Assembly: GCF_947493125.1 (NCBI RefSeq)
Contig: NZ_CANLQB010000007.1
Location: 186,001 to 250,000, forward strand
DNA: 64,000 bases
Reading direction: 5' to 3'
DNA from: an uncultured Roseobacter sp.
Lineage (GTDB): Bacteria; Pseudomonadota; Alphaproteobacteria; Rhodobacterales; Rhodobacteraceae
Shown here: piece after piece, positions 32,209 through 40,458 of the stretch
Position numbering within the stretch: position 1 is the first letter of the stretch
Layout of the letters: every line of letters starts with the position of its first letter
Translations under genes and position numbers: made by a program
The notes under the pieces: generated by a model
What the model was told of the DNA's origin: nothing
The model's database searches: none
Seen by the model: only the letters and a program-made list of their open reading frames with translations

Positions 32209-35067
32209 ATGTTTTCATTCCTAAAATGGCTTTATGACACCGAGGGCCTGACCGACTTCTTTCAGAAGTTAACAGAGTACTTCGAGGCGACGAAAGAGAC
32301 GCCTGCGGACGAGGCTCCGACCACGCCCGAGACCGGCCAGGACGACCCGCCCGAGGCGCCGGTCTGTGAAGATCATCCGCAGGACCCCGAGACACCGCCG
32401 GAGGACACCCCGAACGATCCGCCCCAGGACCCGGTGACGCCCCCCGATCACGGCCAGGGAGACACGCCAGAAGACCCGGTGACACCGCCGGAGGACGCGC
32501 CGGACATGCCGCCGGATCACGGCCAGGGCGATGATCCGGACGGCCCGGACGCACCGCCTGAAGACGGGCATGGCGACCATCCGCAGCATCCGGGAACGCC
32601 ACCGGAGGACGGGCATGGCGATCACCCCGAGGAGCATGACAGCCACCTGCCCCAGACCCCGGAAGAGATCGAGGCCTTCGTGGCCGATGTGCTGGCCGGT
32701 CAGGATCACCATCACGATCATGATCCGGGCTCGCCGCAGGGGATGGAGCACATGGCGGCGCTCTCCCTCGTCACACCGTCGGAGGCCACGCATATCGCCA
32801 TCGGTAATGGCAGCTGGTTTGACGCAAGCAACTGGTATCAGGGTCAGATCCCCGATGAGGGTGCGCGCGTGGTGATCCCGGACGGCGTGCATATGACCTA
32901 TGACGGGGTCAGCGCGACAGAGCTCTTCACCGTGCGGGTTGACGGGCATCTGGAGTTCGCCACGGACACCGACAGCGAGATGCGGCTCGACACCATGGTG
33001 GTGACGCCGGACGGGCAGTTGACCATCGGGACGGAAGCGACGCCGGTGCAGCCGGATGTGAGTGTCGATATCGTCTTTGCCGATGGGCCGATTGATACGG
33101 AGTGGGACCCCACCCTGCTCAGCCGCGGGCTAATTGCCCATGGGCAGACCACCATTCACGGTGCCGAGACGGAGGCCCATGAGAAGGTGATCGACGACCC
33201 GATGGCGGGCGACACCTGGGTCGAGTTCGCCAGTGCGCCGAACGGCTGGAACGTCGGCGACACCATCGTGATCGCGGGCACGCATTACCGCGGGCACGAC
33301 TGGAACGGCGTGAACGGGGTACAGCCCTACCCCTCGCAGGACGAGGTGCGCACGATCACCGACATTCAGGATGGCATGGTCTATTTCGAAGAGCCGCTCC
33401 AGCATGATCACGACGCACCGCGGGATGACCTGAGCACCTCGATTGCGAATTACTCGCGCAATGTGACCTTCTCCTCCGAGGAAGGTGCGGAGGCCGAGAT
33501 TTACGAGCGCGGACATGTGATGTTCATGCATAACGACGATGTGGACGTGCGCTATGCCGCGTTCCACGAGTTGGGACGTACGGATAAATCGGAGCCTGCG
33601 CAGGATGCCAGCGATATCACCGACATCGCCTTTGATGACAATGTGAAGGGCCGCTATCCGGCGCATATCCACAAGGCAGGCGTCGGCGATCTGGAGAACC
33701 CCGCCGTGCTGATGGGCAATGCGGTCTTCGGCTCACCCGGCTGGGGGATCGTGCATCACGACTCCAATGCGGTTGTGGACGGCAATGCCACCTTCGACAC
33801 CTTCGGCGCGGGCTATGTCGCGGAATCCGGCAATGAGACCGGCGTCTGGAGCAACAACATCGCCATCTATGCCGAGGGCAACAGCTGGGCCGCGCCGAAG
33901 GATGGCAATGACATCGCCAACTTCGATCTCGGTCAGACCGGCGATGGCTTCTGGTTCCAGGGGCGCATGGTGGAGTCGACCGGGAATATCGCGGCCAGCG
34001 TGAACCACGGGTTCGCCTATATGCACCGCGGGTTCGAAGAGGGGCTCTATACGGCGGATTCGGATGTCTTTGCCGCACCGGATGCGTTCTTTGGCGATGA
34101 CACCGTGTTCCTCGATCACTTCCCGGTGCTGAGCTTTCACGACAACGAGACCTTCGCCGCCAAGGAGGGGCTGCATGTGGTGAAGTCGAACCCGAACCAA
34201 GGCCATGATCTGCACAGCGTCTTCAGCGATTTCACCGCGTGGAACGTGCGCTCGGGCGCGCATTTCGAATACACCTCGCACTACATCATCGAAGGCTTCG
34301 ATCTGATCGGGGAAGGCCCGGGCGTGAGCTATTCGGAGGCGGATGTGGGCATCAGCTTTGGGCCCAACACCACGGATATGACCATCATCGACGCGCAGAT
34401 TGCGGATTTCGACACCGGGATGGACCTCTTCAAGTGGTTTACGCCGAACAATCCGGGCACGCCCGAGCAGTTCCAGCACACGATTGTGGATCCGGTGTTT
34501 CTCAACGTCGATCAGGACTATGAGAACTACAACCCGGCCATCGACGAGATCGTGAATTCGGCTGACCTGCCGCAGGAGGTGCAGCCCGATCTGGTGCTGG
34601 ACCCGATGACCTACCGGGAAGGCTGGCCCGACCCGGGCGCGCGGATCGTGGAGATCAGCGGGACCAAGACGGACAGCCTCGGCCAGACCACGTTCCCTGC
34701 AGGCACGGACAGCTACAACATGGATTTCGAAGATGTCGTGCGCACGCTGGAGACGGACGGGTACTATGCCACCTCGGACGGGCAGAACTATTTCATGGTC
34801 GATCTTTATTTCTCAGACCGGCTCACGGGCGACATCTATACCGAGAGCCATCCGGTGATGATCGACCCGAATGTGCCTCTGGGCAATCAGTTCACCTCCT
34901 ACGGTGACGCGGTGTTCAACGGCGTTGTCGACCTCGACCAGAGCGAGAGCGACCCGACGCAGGAGGCGGCAGAGCTCTTTGCCGAGCTGACCGAAGGCCA
35001 GGTCGTGCTGGCCGAGGACCCGCCCGCACCCGAGGAGGAGGAGTTGCCGGAAGACGCCGCAGCCTGA
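32209..35067 (+). CDS. G8-domain protein with CEMIP-like parallel beta-helix and Pro/Asp/His-rich N-terminus
   Basis: A 952-residue acidic protein; ATG 32209 follows GGAG by about ten bases. Residues 1-30 (MFSFLKWLYDTEGLTDFFQK) look amphipathic rather than like a signal peptide. Residues 35-150 are a low-complexity stretch of PPEDxPDxPPDHGQGD-type units. A G8 domain follows (about 195-300: GNGSWFDASNWYQGQIPDEGARVVIPDG). A beta-helix region (about 440-640) has YPAHIHKAG and SPGWGIVHHDSNAVVDGNAT, resembling eukaryotic CEMIP/TMEM2 hyaluronan-degrading proteins. The C-terminus is acidic. No RTX repeats were seen, so the export route is unclear. It may bind or cut a polysaccharide. Confidence 0.8.
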   Translation: MFSFLKWLYDTEGLTDFFQKLTEYFEATKETPADEAPTTPETGQDDPPEAPVCEDHPQDPETPPEDTPNDPPQDPVTPPDHGQGDTPEDPVTPPEDAPDMPPDHGQGDDPDGPDAPPEDGHGDHPQHPGTPPEDGHGDHPEEHDSHLPQTPEEIEAFVADVLAGQDHHHDHDPGSPQGMEHMAALSLVTPSEATHIAIGNGSWFDASNWYQGQIPDEGARVVIPDGVHMTYDGVSATELFTVRVDGHLEFATDTDSEMRLDTMVVTPDGQLTIGTEATPVQPDVSVDIVFADGPIDTEWDPTLLSRGLIAHGQTTIHGAETEAHEKVIDDPMAGDTWVEFASAPNGWNVGDTIVIAGTHYRGHDWNGVNGVQPYPSQDEVRTITDIQDGMVYFEEPLQHDHDAPRDDLSTSIANYSRNVTFSSEEGAEAEIYERGHVMFMHNDDVDVRYAAFHELGRTDKSEPAQDASDITDIAFDDNVKGRYPAHIHKAGVGDLENPAVLMGNAVFGSPGWGIVHHDSNAVVDGNATFDTFGAGYVAESGNETGVWSNNIAIYAEGNSWAAPKDGNDIANFDLGQTGDGFWFQGRMVESTGNIAASVNHGFAYMHRGFEEGLYTADSDVFAAPDAFFGDDTVFLDHFPVLSFHDNETFAAKEGLHVVKSNPNQGHDLHSVFSDFTAWNVRSGAHFEYTSHYIIEGFDLIGEGPGVSYSEADVGISFGPNTTDMTIIDAQIADFDTGMDLFKWFTPNNPGTPEQFQHTIVDPVFLNVDQDYENYNPAIDEIVNSADLPQEVQPDLVLDPMTYREGWPDPGARIVEISGTKTDSLGQTTFPAGTDSYNMDFEDVVRTLETDGYYATSDGQNYFMVDLYFSDRLTGDIYTESHPVMIDPNVPLGNQFTSYGDAVFNGVVDLDQSESDPTQEAAELFAELTEGQVVLAEDPPAPEEEELPEDAAA

Positions 35068-35092
35068 GCCTTATCGTCGACCCGAACCATCA

Positions 35093-35122
35093 GGCGGGGC
35101 GCAGCACGCGGCCCGCCTTTTT
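35093..35122 (+). terminator. terminator after the G8-domain gene
   Basis: GGCGGGGC (35093-35100) pairs with GCCCGCC (35111-35117; one bulge) and is followed by five T. It begins 25 bases after the stop codon. Confidence 0.7.
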
Positions 35123-35343
35123 CCATGCAGAAATTCGTCAGAAACGTGTTCCAGATCACAGACGCCCCCCGCACAGCTGCGCTAGGGCGGAAGAGCCGAG
35201 CCCGCAAAATCGTTGCTTTTCCGAAGGGTACGGTAGTAACAACTGTAGTTAACGAACGCATTGTAGTTTCATGCGAGGCCCTTGTTCCGGCACAGTCGAT
35301 TGGCCCGGGAGACTTTCGGGCCGCGGCTGGTAGGAAATTTGAT

Positions 35344-35961
35344 ATGGCTGATGAAACTACAAAAGTAATTACGTGGCGCCCCATGGGGCTCGATGACATA
35401 CCCCGGATTTCGGACTGGTTCTGGAACTTTACGGATGCCGCACTGTTCGACCGGACCCTTCCGGTGCCGGTCAGTGTCGATGCCCTGCGTGAAAGCTGGC
35501 GCGACTCGATTGTGCAGAAATCGCAGCCGGGAGCCTATTGGTTCATCGCCGAGGACGATGCCACACCCGTGGGGGTCGCGGGGCTGGAGTCGGTCAACTA
35601 CATTCAGGGGGACGCGGTGCTGCCGTTCTTTGTCACAGATGGGTTTCGCAAGAAGGGTCTTGCCACGGCGATGACCGTCGCGATGCTCGATCTGGCGTTC
35701 AAGCGTCTGCGGCTGCACCGGGTGACCACCTATTACCGTTCGGACAATGCGGCGACGGCACGCGTGCTGGAAAAATTCGGCTTTGCCGAGGAAGGCCGCT
35801 TTCGCGAAGCCTGGTTCGTCGACGGCAAGCGGCAGGATACGGTGATCGCCGGCATTTTAGAAGCGGAATGGATTGCAACTCGCGACAAGGTCATCGAAGA
35901 TGTGGCGGGGTCCTGCAATCTGTCGTTTTCGCCAACCTGTTGGAAAGAAAGTCTTGGCTGA
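35344..35961 (+). CDS. GNAT-family N-acetyltransferase
   Basis: A 205-residue protein starting at ATG 35344 behind GTAGGAA; the longer frame back to 35125 has no ribosome site. The acetyl-CoA binding motif A appears as VTDGFRKKGLATAMTVAMLDLAF near residues 98-120, followed by RLHRVTTYYRSDNAATARVLEKFGFAEEGRFRE, typical of RimJ/RimL-like enzymes. The acceptor, a protein N-terminus or small molecule, is unknown. Its last eight bases overlap the cyclase gene, implying joint translation. The C-terminal 20 residues are not conserved-looking. Confidence 0.82.
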   Translation: MADETTKVITWRPMGLDDIPRISDWFWNFTDAALFDRTLPVPVSVDALRESWRDSIVQKSQPGAYWFIAEDDATPVGVAGLESVNYIQGDAVLPFFVTDGFRKKGLATAMTVAMLDLAFKRLRLHRVTTYYRSDNAATARVLEKFGFAEEGRFREAWFVDGKRQDTVIAGILEAEWIATRDKVIEDVAGSCNLSFSPTCWKESLG

Positions 35962-37744
35962 TACTGCGAAAATACCTGAAGCGCGCGAGCAGCTGAAACG
36001 ACGCCTGGTGGCGATCGTCTTTGCCGATGTGGCCAATTTCAGCACGATGATGAGCGTCGATGAGGTGCGCACGACCATCTCGGTCACCGAACGGCTGGAG
36101 AAATTCCGCAAGGCGATCCGGTCCTACTCGGGTGAATTCAAGGGATCGGCCGGCGACAGCGCCTTCATGATCTTCGAAAGTGCCGTGGACGCGGTGACCT
36201 TCGCGGTTGAGATGCAAAAGACGCTGGAGAAGGAAAACAAGGATTTGCCGGAAGAGGAGAAGATCCACTTCCGCTTTGGCATCAACCTCGGGGAAATTCT
36301 GGTCAGCGGCAATGAGATGACCGGCGAAAGCATCAACATCGCCGCACGGATCGAGGCCTTCGCCGCCCCGGGGCAGGTCTGTATTTCGGGCGCGGCCTAC
36401 GACCACGTCTGCACCAAGCTGAAGTACGGCTATGAGTACCTTGGCGGGCAGGATTTCAAGAACATCGGCCGCACCATCGACGTCTTCCAGGTGCATGAGA
36501 ACCCCACGACGGCGGCGATGACGCCGGGTCTGCGGCGCAATCTGGAGAACTCCGCGGAGTTCAAGGAGCGCCCGATTGCGAACCAGTCCATCGTGGTGCT
36601 GCCCTTCGGGTTTCAGGGCAGCGATCTTGGGGACCAGTGGTTCGCGGATGGCCTGACCGAGGATGTGACCACGAACCTGTCGCGCTTTCAGGAGTTCTTC
36701 GTGATCGCGCGGGGCTCGGCCAATATGTTTGCCGATCGCGCGAAATCACCGGCACAGGCCGCGCGCGAATTGGGCGTGCGCTATGCCGTCGATGGCACCG
36801 TGCGAAAGGCTGGCTCGCGCATCCGGATCACGCTGCAGTTGCTCGATGCGCTGCAGGATCGGACGATCTGGGGCGAGCAGTACAATCGCGACGTCGAGGA
36901 TATCTTCGATCTGCAGGACGAGATCACGCAGATCATCGTGACCGCCACAGCCGCGCGGATCGAGGCCACCGAACGCGAGCGCATGCGTCTGTTGCCGCCC
37001 GCGAACCTGATGGCCTATGGCTTTGTGCTGAAAGGTCACCGGCATGTGCTGAAGTACACGCAGCCGGAAGTCCGGCGGGCGCGCGATCTCTATGAGAACG
37101 CCATCGGCAGCGATGCGCGCTATGCCCGCGCCTATGCCGCCAAGTCGCGGACGTTCAACCTCGATTGGCGCTATGACTGGACCGACCAGCCGGAGGTGGC
37201 GCTGGACGATGCGCTCAACTTCGCGCGGGAGGCGATCGAGCTTGACGCCGCCGATGCGCGCGGATTTGGCGAGTTGGGCTTTGCACATCTTTACCGCAAG
37301 GAACATGATCCGGCGATCAATGCCTATGATCGCGCGCTGAAGCTGAACCCGAACGACGCCGATCTGATGTCAGACATGGGCGACGCGCTGGTGCATATGG
37401 GTCGGTCCGACGAGGCGGTGGAGCTCTTGCAGAAGGCGATGCGGCTGAACCCGTTCTATCCAGATCAGTACATCTGGCATCTGGGCGGCGCGTATTTCGC
37501 GCTCAAGCAATATGAGGACGCCATCGACACGATCCAGAAGATGCAGAACCCGACCGAAGGCCGCCGGATCCTCGCGGCGAGCTATGCCTATCTGGACCGG
37601 CTGGCCGAAGCGCGCGAGCAGGCGGATCTGGTGCGTCAGGCGCACCCGAATTTCTCAGTGGATCGCTGGGCGGCTGTCCAGCCCGACAAGTTCGAGGATG
37701 ACGTGGAGCATTTCTTCGAAGGGCTGAAACGCGCAGGCCTCTGA
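35954..37744 (+). CDS. class III adenylate/guanylate cyclase with TolB-like region and TPR repeats
   Basis: A 596-residue protein. TTG 35954, preceded by GGAAAG, is preferred; an ATG at 35873 would add residues with no family similarity. The cyclase domain (about 15-190) keeps both metal-binding Asp residues (VFADVANFS and AGDSAFMIF) and the Asn/Arg pair in SINIAARIEAFAAPGQ, so it should be active. A TolB-like segment follows (IVVLPFGFQGSDLGDQWFADGLTEDV), then about five TPR-like units (ALKLNPNDADLMSDMGDALVHMG; AMRLNPFYPDQYIWHLGGAYFAL). This architecture is common in alphaproteobacteria. Whether it makes cAMP or cGMP cannot be read. Confidence 0.85.
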   Translation: MADTAKIPEAREQLKRRLVAIVFADVANFSTMMSVDEVRTTISVTERLEKFRKAIRSYSGEFKGSAGDSAFMIFESAVDAVTFAVEMQKTLEKENKDLPEEEKIHFRFGINLGEILVSGNEMTGESINIAARIEAFAAPGQVCISGAAYDHVCTKLKYGYEYLGGQDFKNIGRTIDVFQVHENPTTAAMTPGLRRNLENSAEFKERPIANQSIVVLPFGFQGSDLGDQWFADGLTEDVTTNLSRFQEFFVIARGSANMFADRAKSPAQAARELGVRYAVDGTVRKAGSRIRITLQLLDALQDRTIWGEQYNRDVEDIFDLQDEITQIIVTATAARIEATERERMRLLPPANLMAYGFVLKGHRHVLKYTQPEVRRARDLYENAIGSDARYARAYAAKSRTFNLDWRYDWTDQPEVALDDALNFAREAIELDAADARGFGELGFAHLYRKEHDPAINAYDRALKLNPNDADLMSDMGDALVHMGRSDEAVELLQKAMRLNPFYPDQYIWHLGGAYFALKQYEDAIDTIQKMQNPTEGRRILAASYAYLDRLAEAREQADLVRQAHPNFSVDRWAAVQPDKFEDDVEHFFEGLKRAGL

Positions 37745-37761
37745 CGACCTGCGCGGATCGG

Positions 37762-38268
37762 TCAGTCCCGTGCGCCGCTGATCCGGGTTCCGGACATCTT
37801 TGCGCCGGACACCTTGGCACCGGAGACCTTCGCCCCCGACACCTTCGCGCCGGAGACCTTGGCCCCGGCCACGCGGCCAGCAGCTTCAAGCCCGTCCGCC
37901 GCCGCCGCGAGCAGGACGTCTTCGAACTTGCCCACATCGACGTCGAGCCTGACGGTCTTGACGTCTTTGTCCACAGTCCAGGCCTTCAGCGAGTCGAAGA
38001 ATTCCTTGTCGCGCGGGTTTGGGCCGGGAAGACGCTCCTTATTTGCATCTTTGCTATCGTTCCCGACGAGAAACAGAACCGGCGTGCCAAATTCAATGTA
38101 GGCGCCGTCATAGGTAAAGCCGTAGATCCGAGCCAGCTGTTTATCGGCTTTCTTCAGAGCGGCATCGGTGGAGTCGTCGGCCAGAACCGCCAGGTCGTCC
38201 ACTTCACGTCCAAAAAGGACAATTTTTTCAGATGCGTAGATTGATTCTTTGTAAATCGCTTCGGTCAT
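37762..38268 (-). CDS. protein with C-terminal GAKVS pentapeptide tail; candidate substrate of the YcaO-TfuA system
   Basis: A 168-residue protein starting at ATG 38268. Residues 1-132 look like a folded acidic alpha/beta domain (EKIVLFGREVDDLAVLADDS; GAYIEFGTPVLFLVGNDSKD) that I do not recognise. Residues 135-164 are six pentapeptide units: GAKVS four times, then GAKMS and GTRIS, ending GARD. The tail is basic, Gly/Ser-rich and probably disordered. It is the last gene of a minus-strand series with YcaO, TfuA and a metallopeptidase. A leader-like domain plus a repetitive tail suggests a modified substrate (RiPP-like), but no modification can be seen from DNA. A structural pentapeptide-type tail is the alternative. 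Confidence 0.75.
   Translation of the reverse strand: MTEAIYKESIYASEKIVLFGREVDDLAVLADDSTDAALKKADKQLARIYGFTYDGAYIEFGTPVLFLVGNDSKDANKERLPGPNPRDKEFFDSLKAWTVDKDVKTVRLDVDVGKFEDVLLAAAADGLEAAGRVAGAKVSGAKVSGAKVSGAKVSGAKMSGTRISGARD
37777..37866 (-). repeat. six 15-bp coding units for the GAKVS tail
   Basis: Six in-frame 15-base units encode the pentapeptides. Third-codon bases differ among units (Val GTC or GTG, Ser TCC or TCG, Ala GCC, GCG or GCA, Gly GGC, GGG or GGT), while the amino acids of the first four are identical. This is not a CRISPR array. Confidence 0.85.
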
Positions 38269-38340
38269 AATGTTGGTCCTTCTGTGAGGAAAAACAGTCC
38301 TCATGCTGCAGCTGCCTTGTTGTTATCCTATTCCTCGTTT

Positions 38341-39597
38341 TCAGTCCATTGGAAGCATCGTTCTGACGGAGTTCGCGTGGCTGTCCTCGCCCAGCGGCTC
38401 CAACTGCGGGCCGACGTCGACCAGACCGATGTCGCGCAGGTGGAAGTTGCCGCGAATGATGGTGGCGAAGCGCCCGCCCGTATGCGCCTGATCGACCTCC
38501 ATAAAGGCCTCGGCCACGTCGATGAAATTCAGATCCTGACGGCTCAGCAACTGCCAGGTATCGGCGAGGTAGGTCCCCATGATGTCGCGCGCGTCGAGCA
38601 GCGCCCGTTTGAACTGATCCGGGTGGTCCGCATAGGCCGCGTCAAACATGTCCTGCATCACAGGCGCGTACTCGGCCGTTGCGAGCAACTGGTCGGAGAG
38701 ATCCTCCATCTCGGGCGAAATCGCCCCGTAGTCGAGCAGCATCTCGTGGAAGATATCGACGAGGATGTCGAAAAAGGCGCCGGTCAGCGGCTGACCCAGG
38801 TGATGCTCCTTCCTCCAGCCTTCGGCGAACTGGCACAGGCGCGTGTCATTCGCCGCGATGCGGATCTGCTTGTTGTCGGACAACTCCGCGATCCGGTTCG
38901 CCGCATTGAGCGTGTAGAGATTGCCGCGTGTGTTGGCGAGCAGGCGATCCACCAGCGAGTTGAAATGCAGCGAGGAGATCAGCGCCACGAGGTCCGCCGC
39001 ACTTTCGTGGAACCCGAAATACTCGCCGGTGACATTCTGGGGGTCGGGCACACCGATCTCGGAGTAGATGATGGCGTGCCCCAACTCATGGGCGATGACA
39101 TCGAAATTGAGCGCGAAGGGCTTGAGCGTTCCGGTGCTGGCGTCCGCCCCCATTTCGATGAATCCGAAGCCCGAATAGGCGTTGTCGAGCGAATGCAGGA
39201 TCGTCAGCTCCTGCCGCTCATAGACCGCATCCGCCTGCCAGGGAATTTCGCGACCGAAATAGTCCTCCCAGATGTCCATGACAAAGCGCACGGTGCCGAA
39301 GAGATGGGCCGCCTCGAACTGCGGAGTGCCCGGTTCGAGATAGTCGAAATGGCCCTCTTCATCGGGCATGGCCGGCGCTTCGATATCGCCGGTCCAGGGC
39401 GGCGCCATGGGGTCCGAGCCATCGGGCGAGATGCCATAGGGCTGCGGCTTGCCGATGGGAAAGATGGTGTACATGCGGGCGTCTTGTGGCCCGGGCCCGA
39501 GACTGCCGGGCGGAGAGGAGACCTCGACGATCTCGGGCTCCTCGAACTCGTCCAGAAACTGAGGCTGCGGAAACAGTTTGAACCGCGTTCCTTGCAT
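38341..39597 (-). CDS. HELGH zinc metallopeptidase (gluzincin-like) in the YcaO-TfuA locus
   Basis: A 418-residue protein. The zinc site is H170-E171-L-G-H174, and a likely third ligand is E198 in GFHESAADLVALISSL, the M4/thermolysin-like arrangement. There is no signal peptide, and the first 90 residues are Pro-rich and loop-like. The C-terminal region is helical (LLDARDIMGTYLADTWQLLSRQDLNFIDVAEAFMEV). It lies between TfuA and the GAKVS-tail gene, in the same direction, 57 and 72 bases away. In RiPP loci such a peptidase often removes a leader. Whether it does so here is inference. Confidence 0.82.
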   Translation of the reverse strand: MQGTRFKLFPQPQFLDEFEEPEIVEVSSPPGSLGPGPQDARMYTIFPIGKPQPYGISPDGSDPMAPPWTGDIEAPAMPDEEGHFDYLEPGTPQFEAAHLFGTVRFVMDIWEDYFGREIPWQADAVYERQELTILHSLDNAYSGFGFIEMGADASTGTLKPFALNFDVIAHELGHAIIYSEIGVPDPQNVTGEYFGFHESAADLVALISSLHFNSLVDRLLANTRGNLYTLNAANRIAELSDNKQIRIAANDTRLCQFAEGWRKEHHLGQPLTGAFFDILVDIFHEMLLDYGAISPEMEDLSDQLLATAEYAPVMQDMFDAAYADHPDQFKRALLDARDIMGTYLADTWQLLSRQDLNFIDVAEAFMEVDQAHTGGRFATIIRGNFHLRDIGLVDVGPQLEPLGEDSHANSVRTMLPMD

Positions 39598-39654
39598 GGC
39601 GGAGACCCCTTACCGAACACTGCCCTTGTTGTTAGCGCAGATTGCGCTCTGCGT

Positions 39655-40458
39655 CTATTCCTGCAACAGCGACAGACCGGCGGTGAGGCGGTAGCCGCCC
39701 TTCTCCGCCGTCGCCCGCGCCTGCGCCGCGGCCCGTTGCCGCCAGAGGCCGACGCCTTCGTGCCAAAGCGCCGTCTCCTCGAAATGGGTCTCCGTCCGGG
39801 CAGGTGCCGGGGCGCCCTGCGCGAGATGTTGCAGCAAGGCCTCGGCATCCAATCGCTTTTGATCGACCGCATGGGTCGCGATCCAGTGGCGCAGATCCGT
39901 CAGCCTGCTGTCGCCGAGCCGAGGCGCCGCGGGATCGGACAGGACGCTGTCCCAACTGCGGGTCTTGTAGAATTGCGCCTTGGCAGATGCCACGAGAGCT
40001 GCCTCTTCAGTGGCCTCTATCAGTCCAGCGGCACTTGCAGCGGCCAGCGTCGCGCGGGCGTTGACCATGGCAAGGCTCAGGTTCGGATAGCCCAGGTCGG
40101 CCGGGCCATGCAGCAAGGCAACCTCGTCGTCATCGTCCAGCACGCCGTCGCGATAAGCTTCGAAAATCCCACCAACGCCCTGCATGCCGAAGCGCTCCAT
40201 CTCGGCGGCGCGCAGAGCGCCCATGCTGGAGGCGCCCAGCACCGCGATGCCACGGGTCAGCGCCCAGAGGATCTCCTTGTGCCAGACCGCCGGTGCGCCC
40301 TCGAAAAACCCGTCGATGATGGCGATGGCTCCCGGCGCCTCCTGGGCGGCCAGGTAAACGTCGCCCTGCTGGACGGGCGGGCGCAGATCGACGGGCTTCA
40401 GCAGCGCGCTGTCCACCCCGGTGATCGACGGGCCCGCAAAGAGGATGATCTCAGGCAT
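39655..40458 (-). CDS. tfuA: TfuA-like protein
   Basis: A 267-residue protein starting at ATG 40458, overlapping the YcaO stop by eight bases. It has the TfuA core: FAGPSITGVDSALL near residue 6, WHKEILWALTRGIAVLGASSMGALRAAEMERFGM near 58-92, and DDDDEVALLHGP near 110. TfuA proteins accompany certain YcaO enzymes. In methanogens the YcaO-TfuA pair thioamidates a glycine of methyl-coenzyme M reductase, with TfuA thought to supply or handle sulfur. In bacteria the pair is found in trifolitoxin and thioamide-type clusters. Its coupling here to YcaO makes joint action very likely. Confidence 0.92.
   Translation of the reverse strand: MPEIILFAGPSITGVDSALLKPVDLRPPVQQGDVYLAAQEAPGAIAIIDGFFEGAPAVWHKEILWALTRGIAVLGASSMGALRAAEMERFGMQGVGGIFEAYRDGVLDDDDEVALLHGPADLGYPNLSLAMVNARATLAAASAAGLIEATEEAALVASAKAQFYKTRSWDSVLSDPAAPRLGDSRLTDLRHWIATHAVDQKRLDAEALLQHLAQGAPAPARTETHFEETALWHEGVGLWRQRAAAQARATAEKGGYRLTAGLSLLQE

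Noticed and set aside
37777-37866. Short regular repeat resembling a CRISPR or satellite array
   Set aside because: The period is 15 bases and in frame, with no spacers. It encodes the GAKVS tail of a protein.
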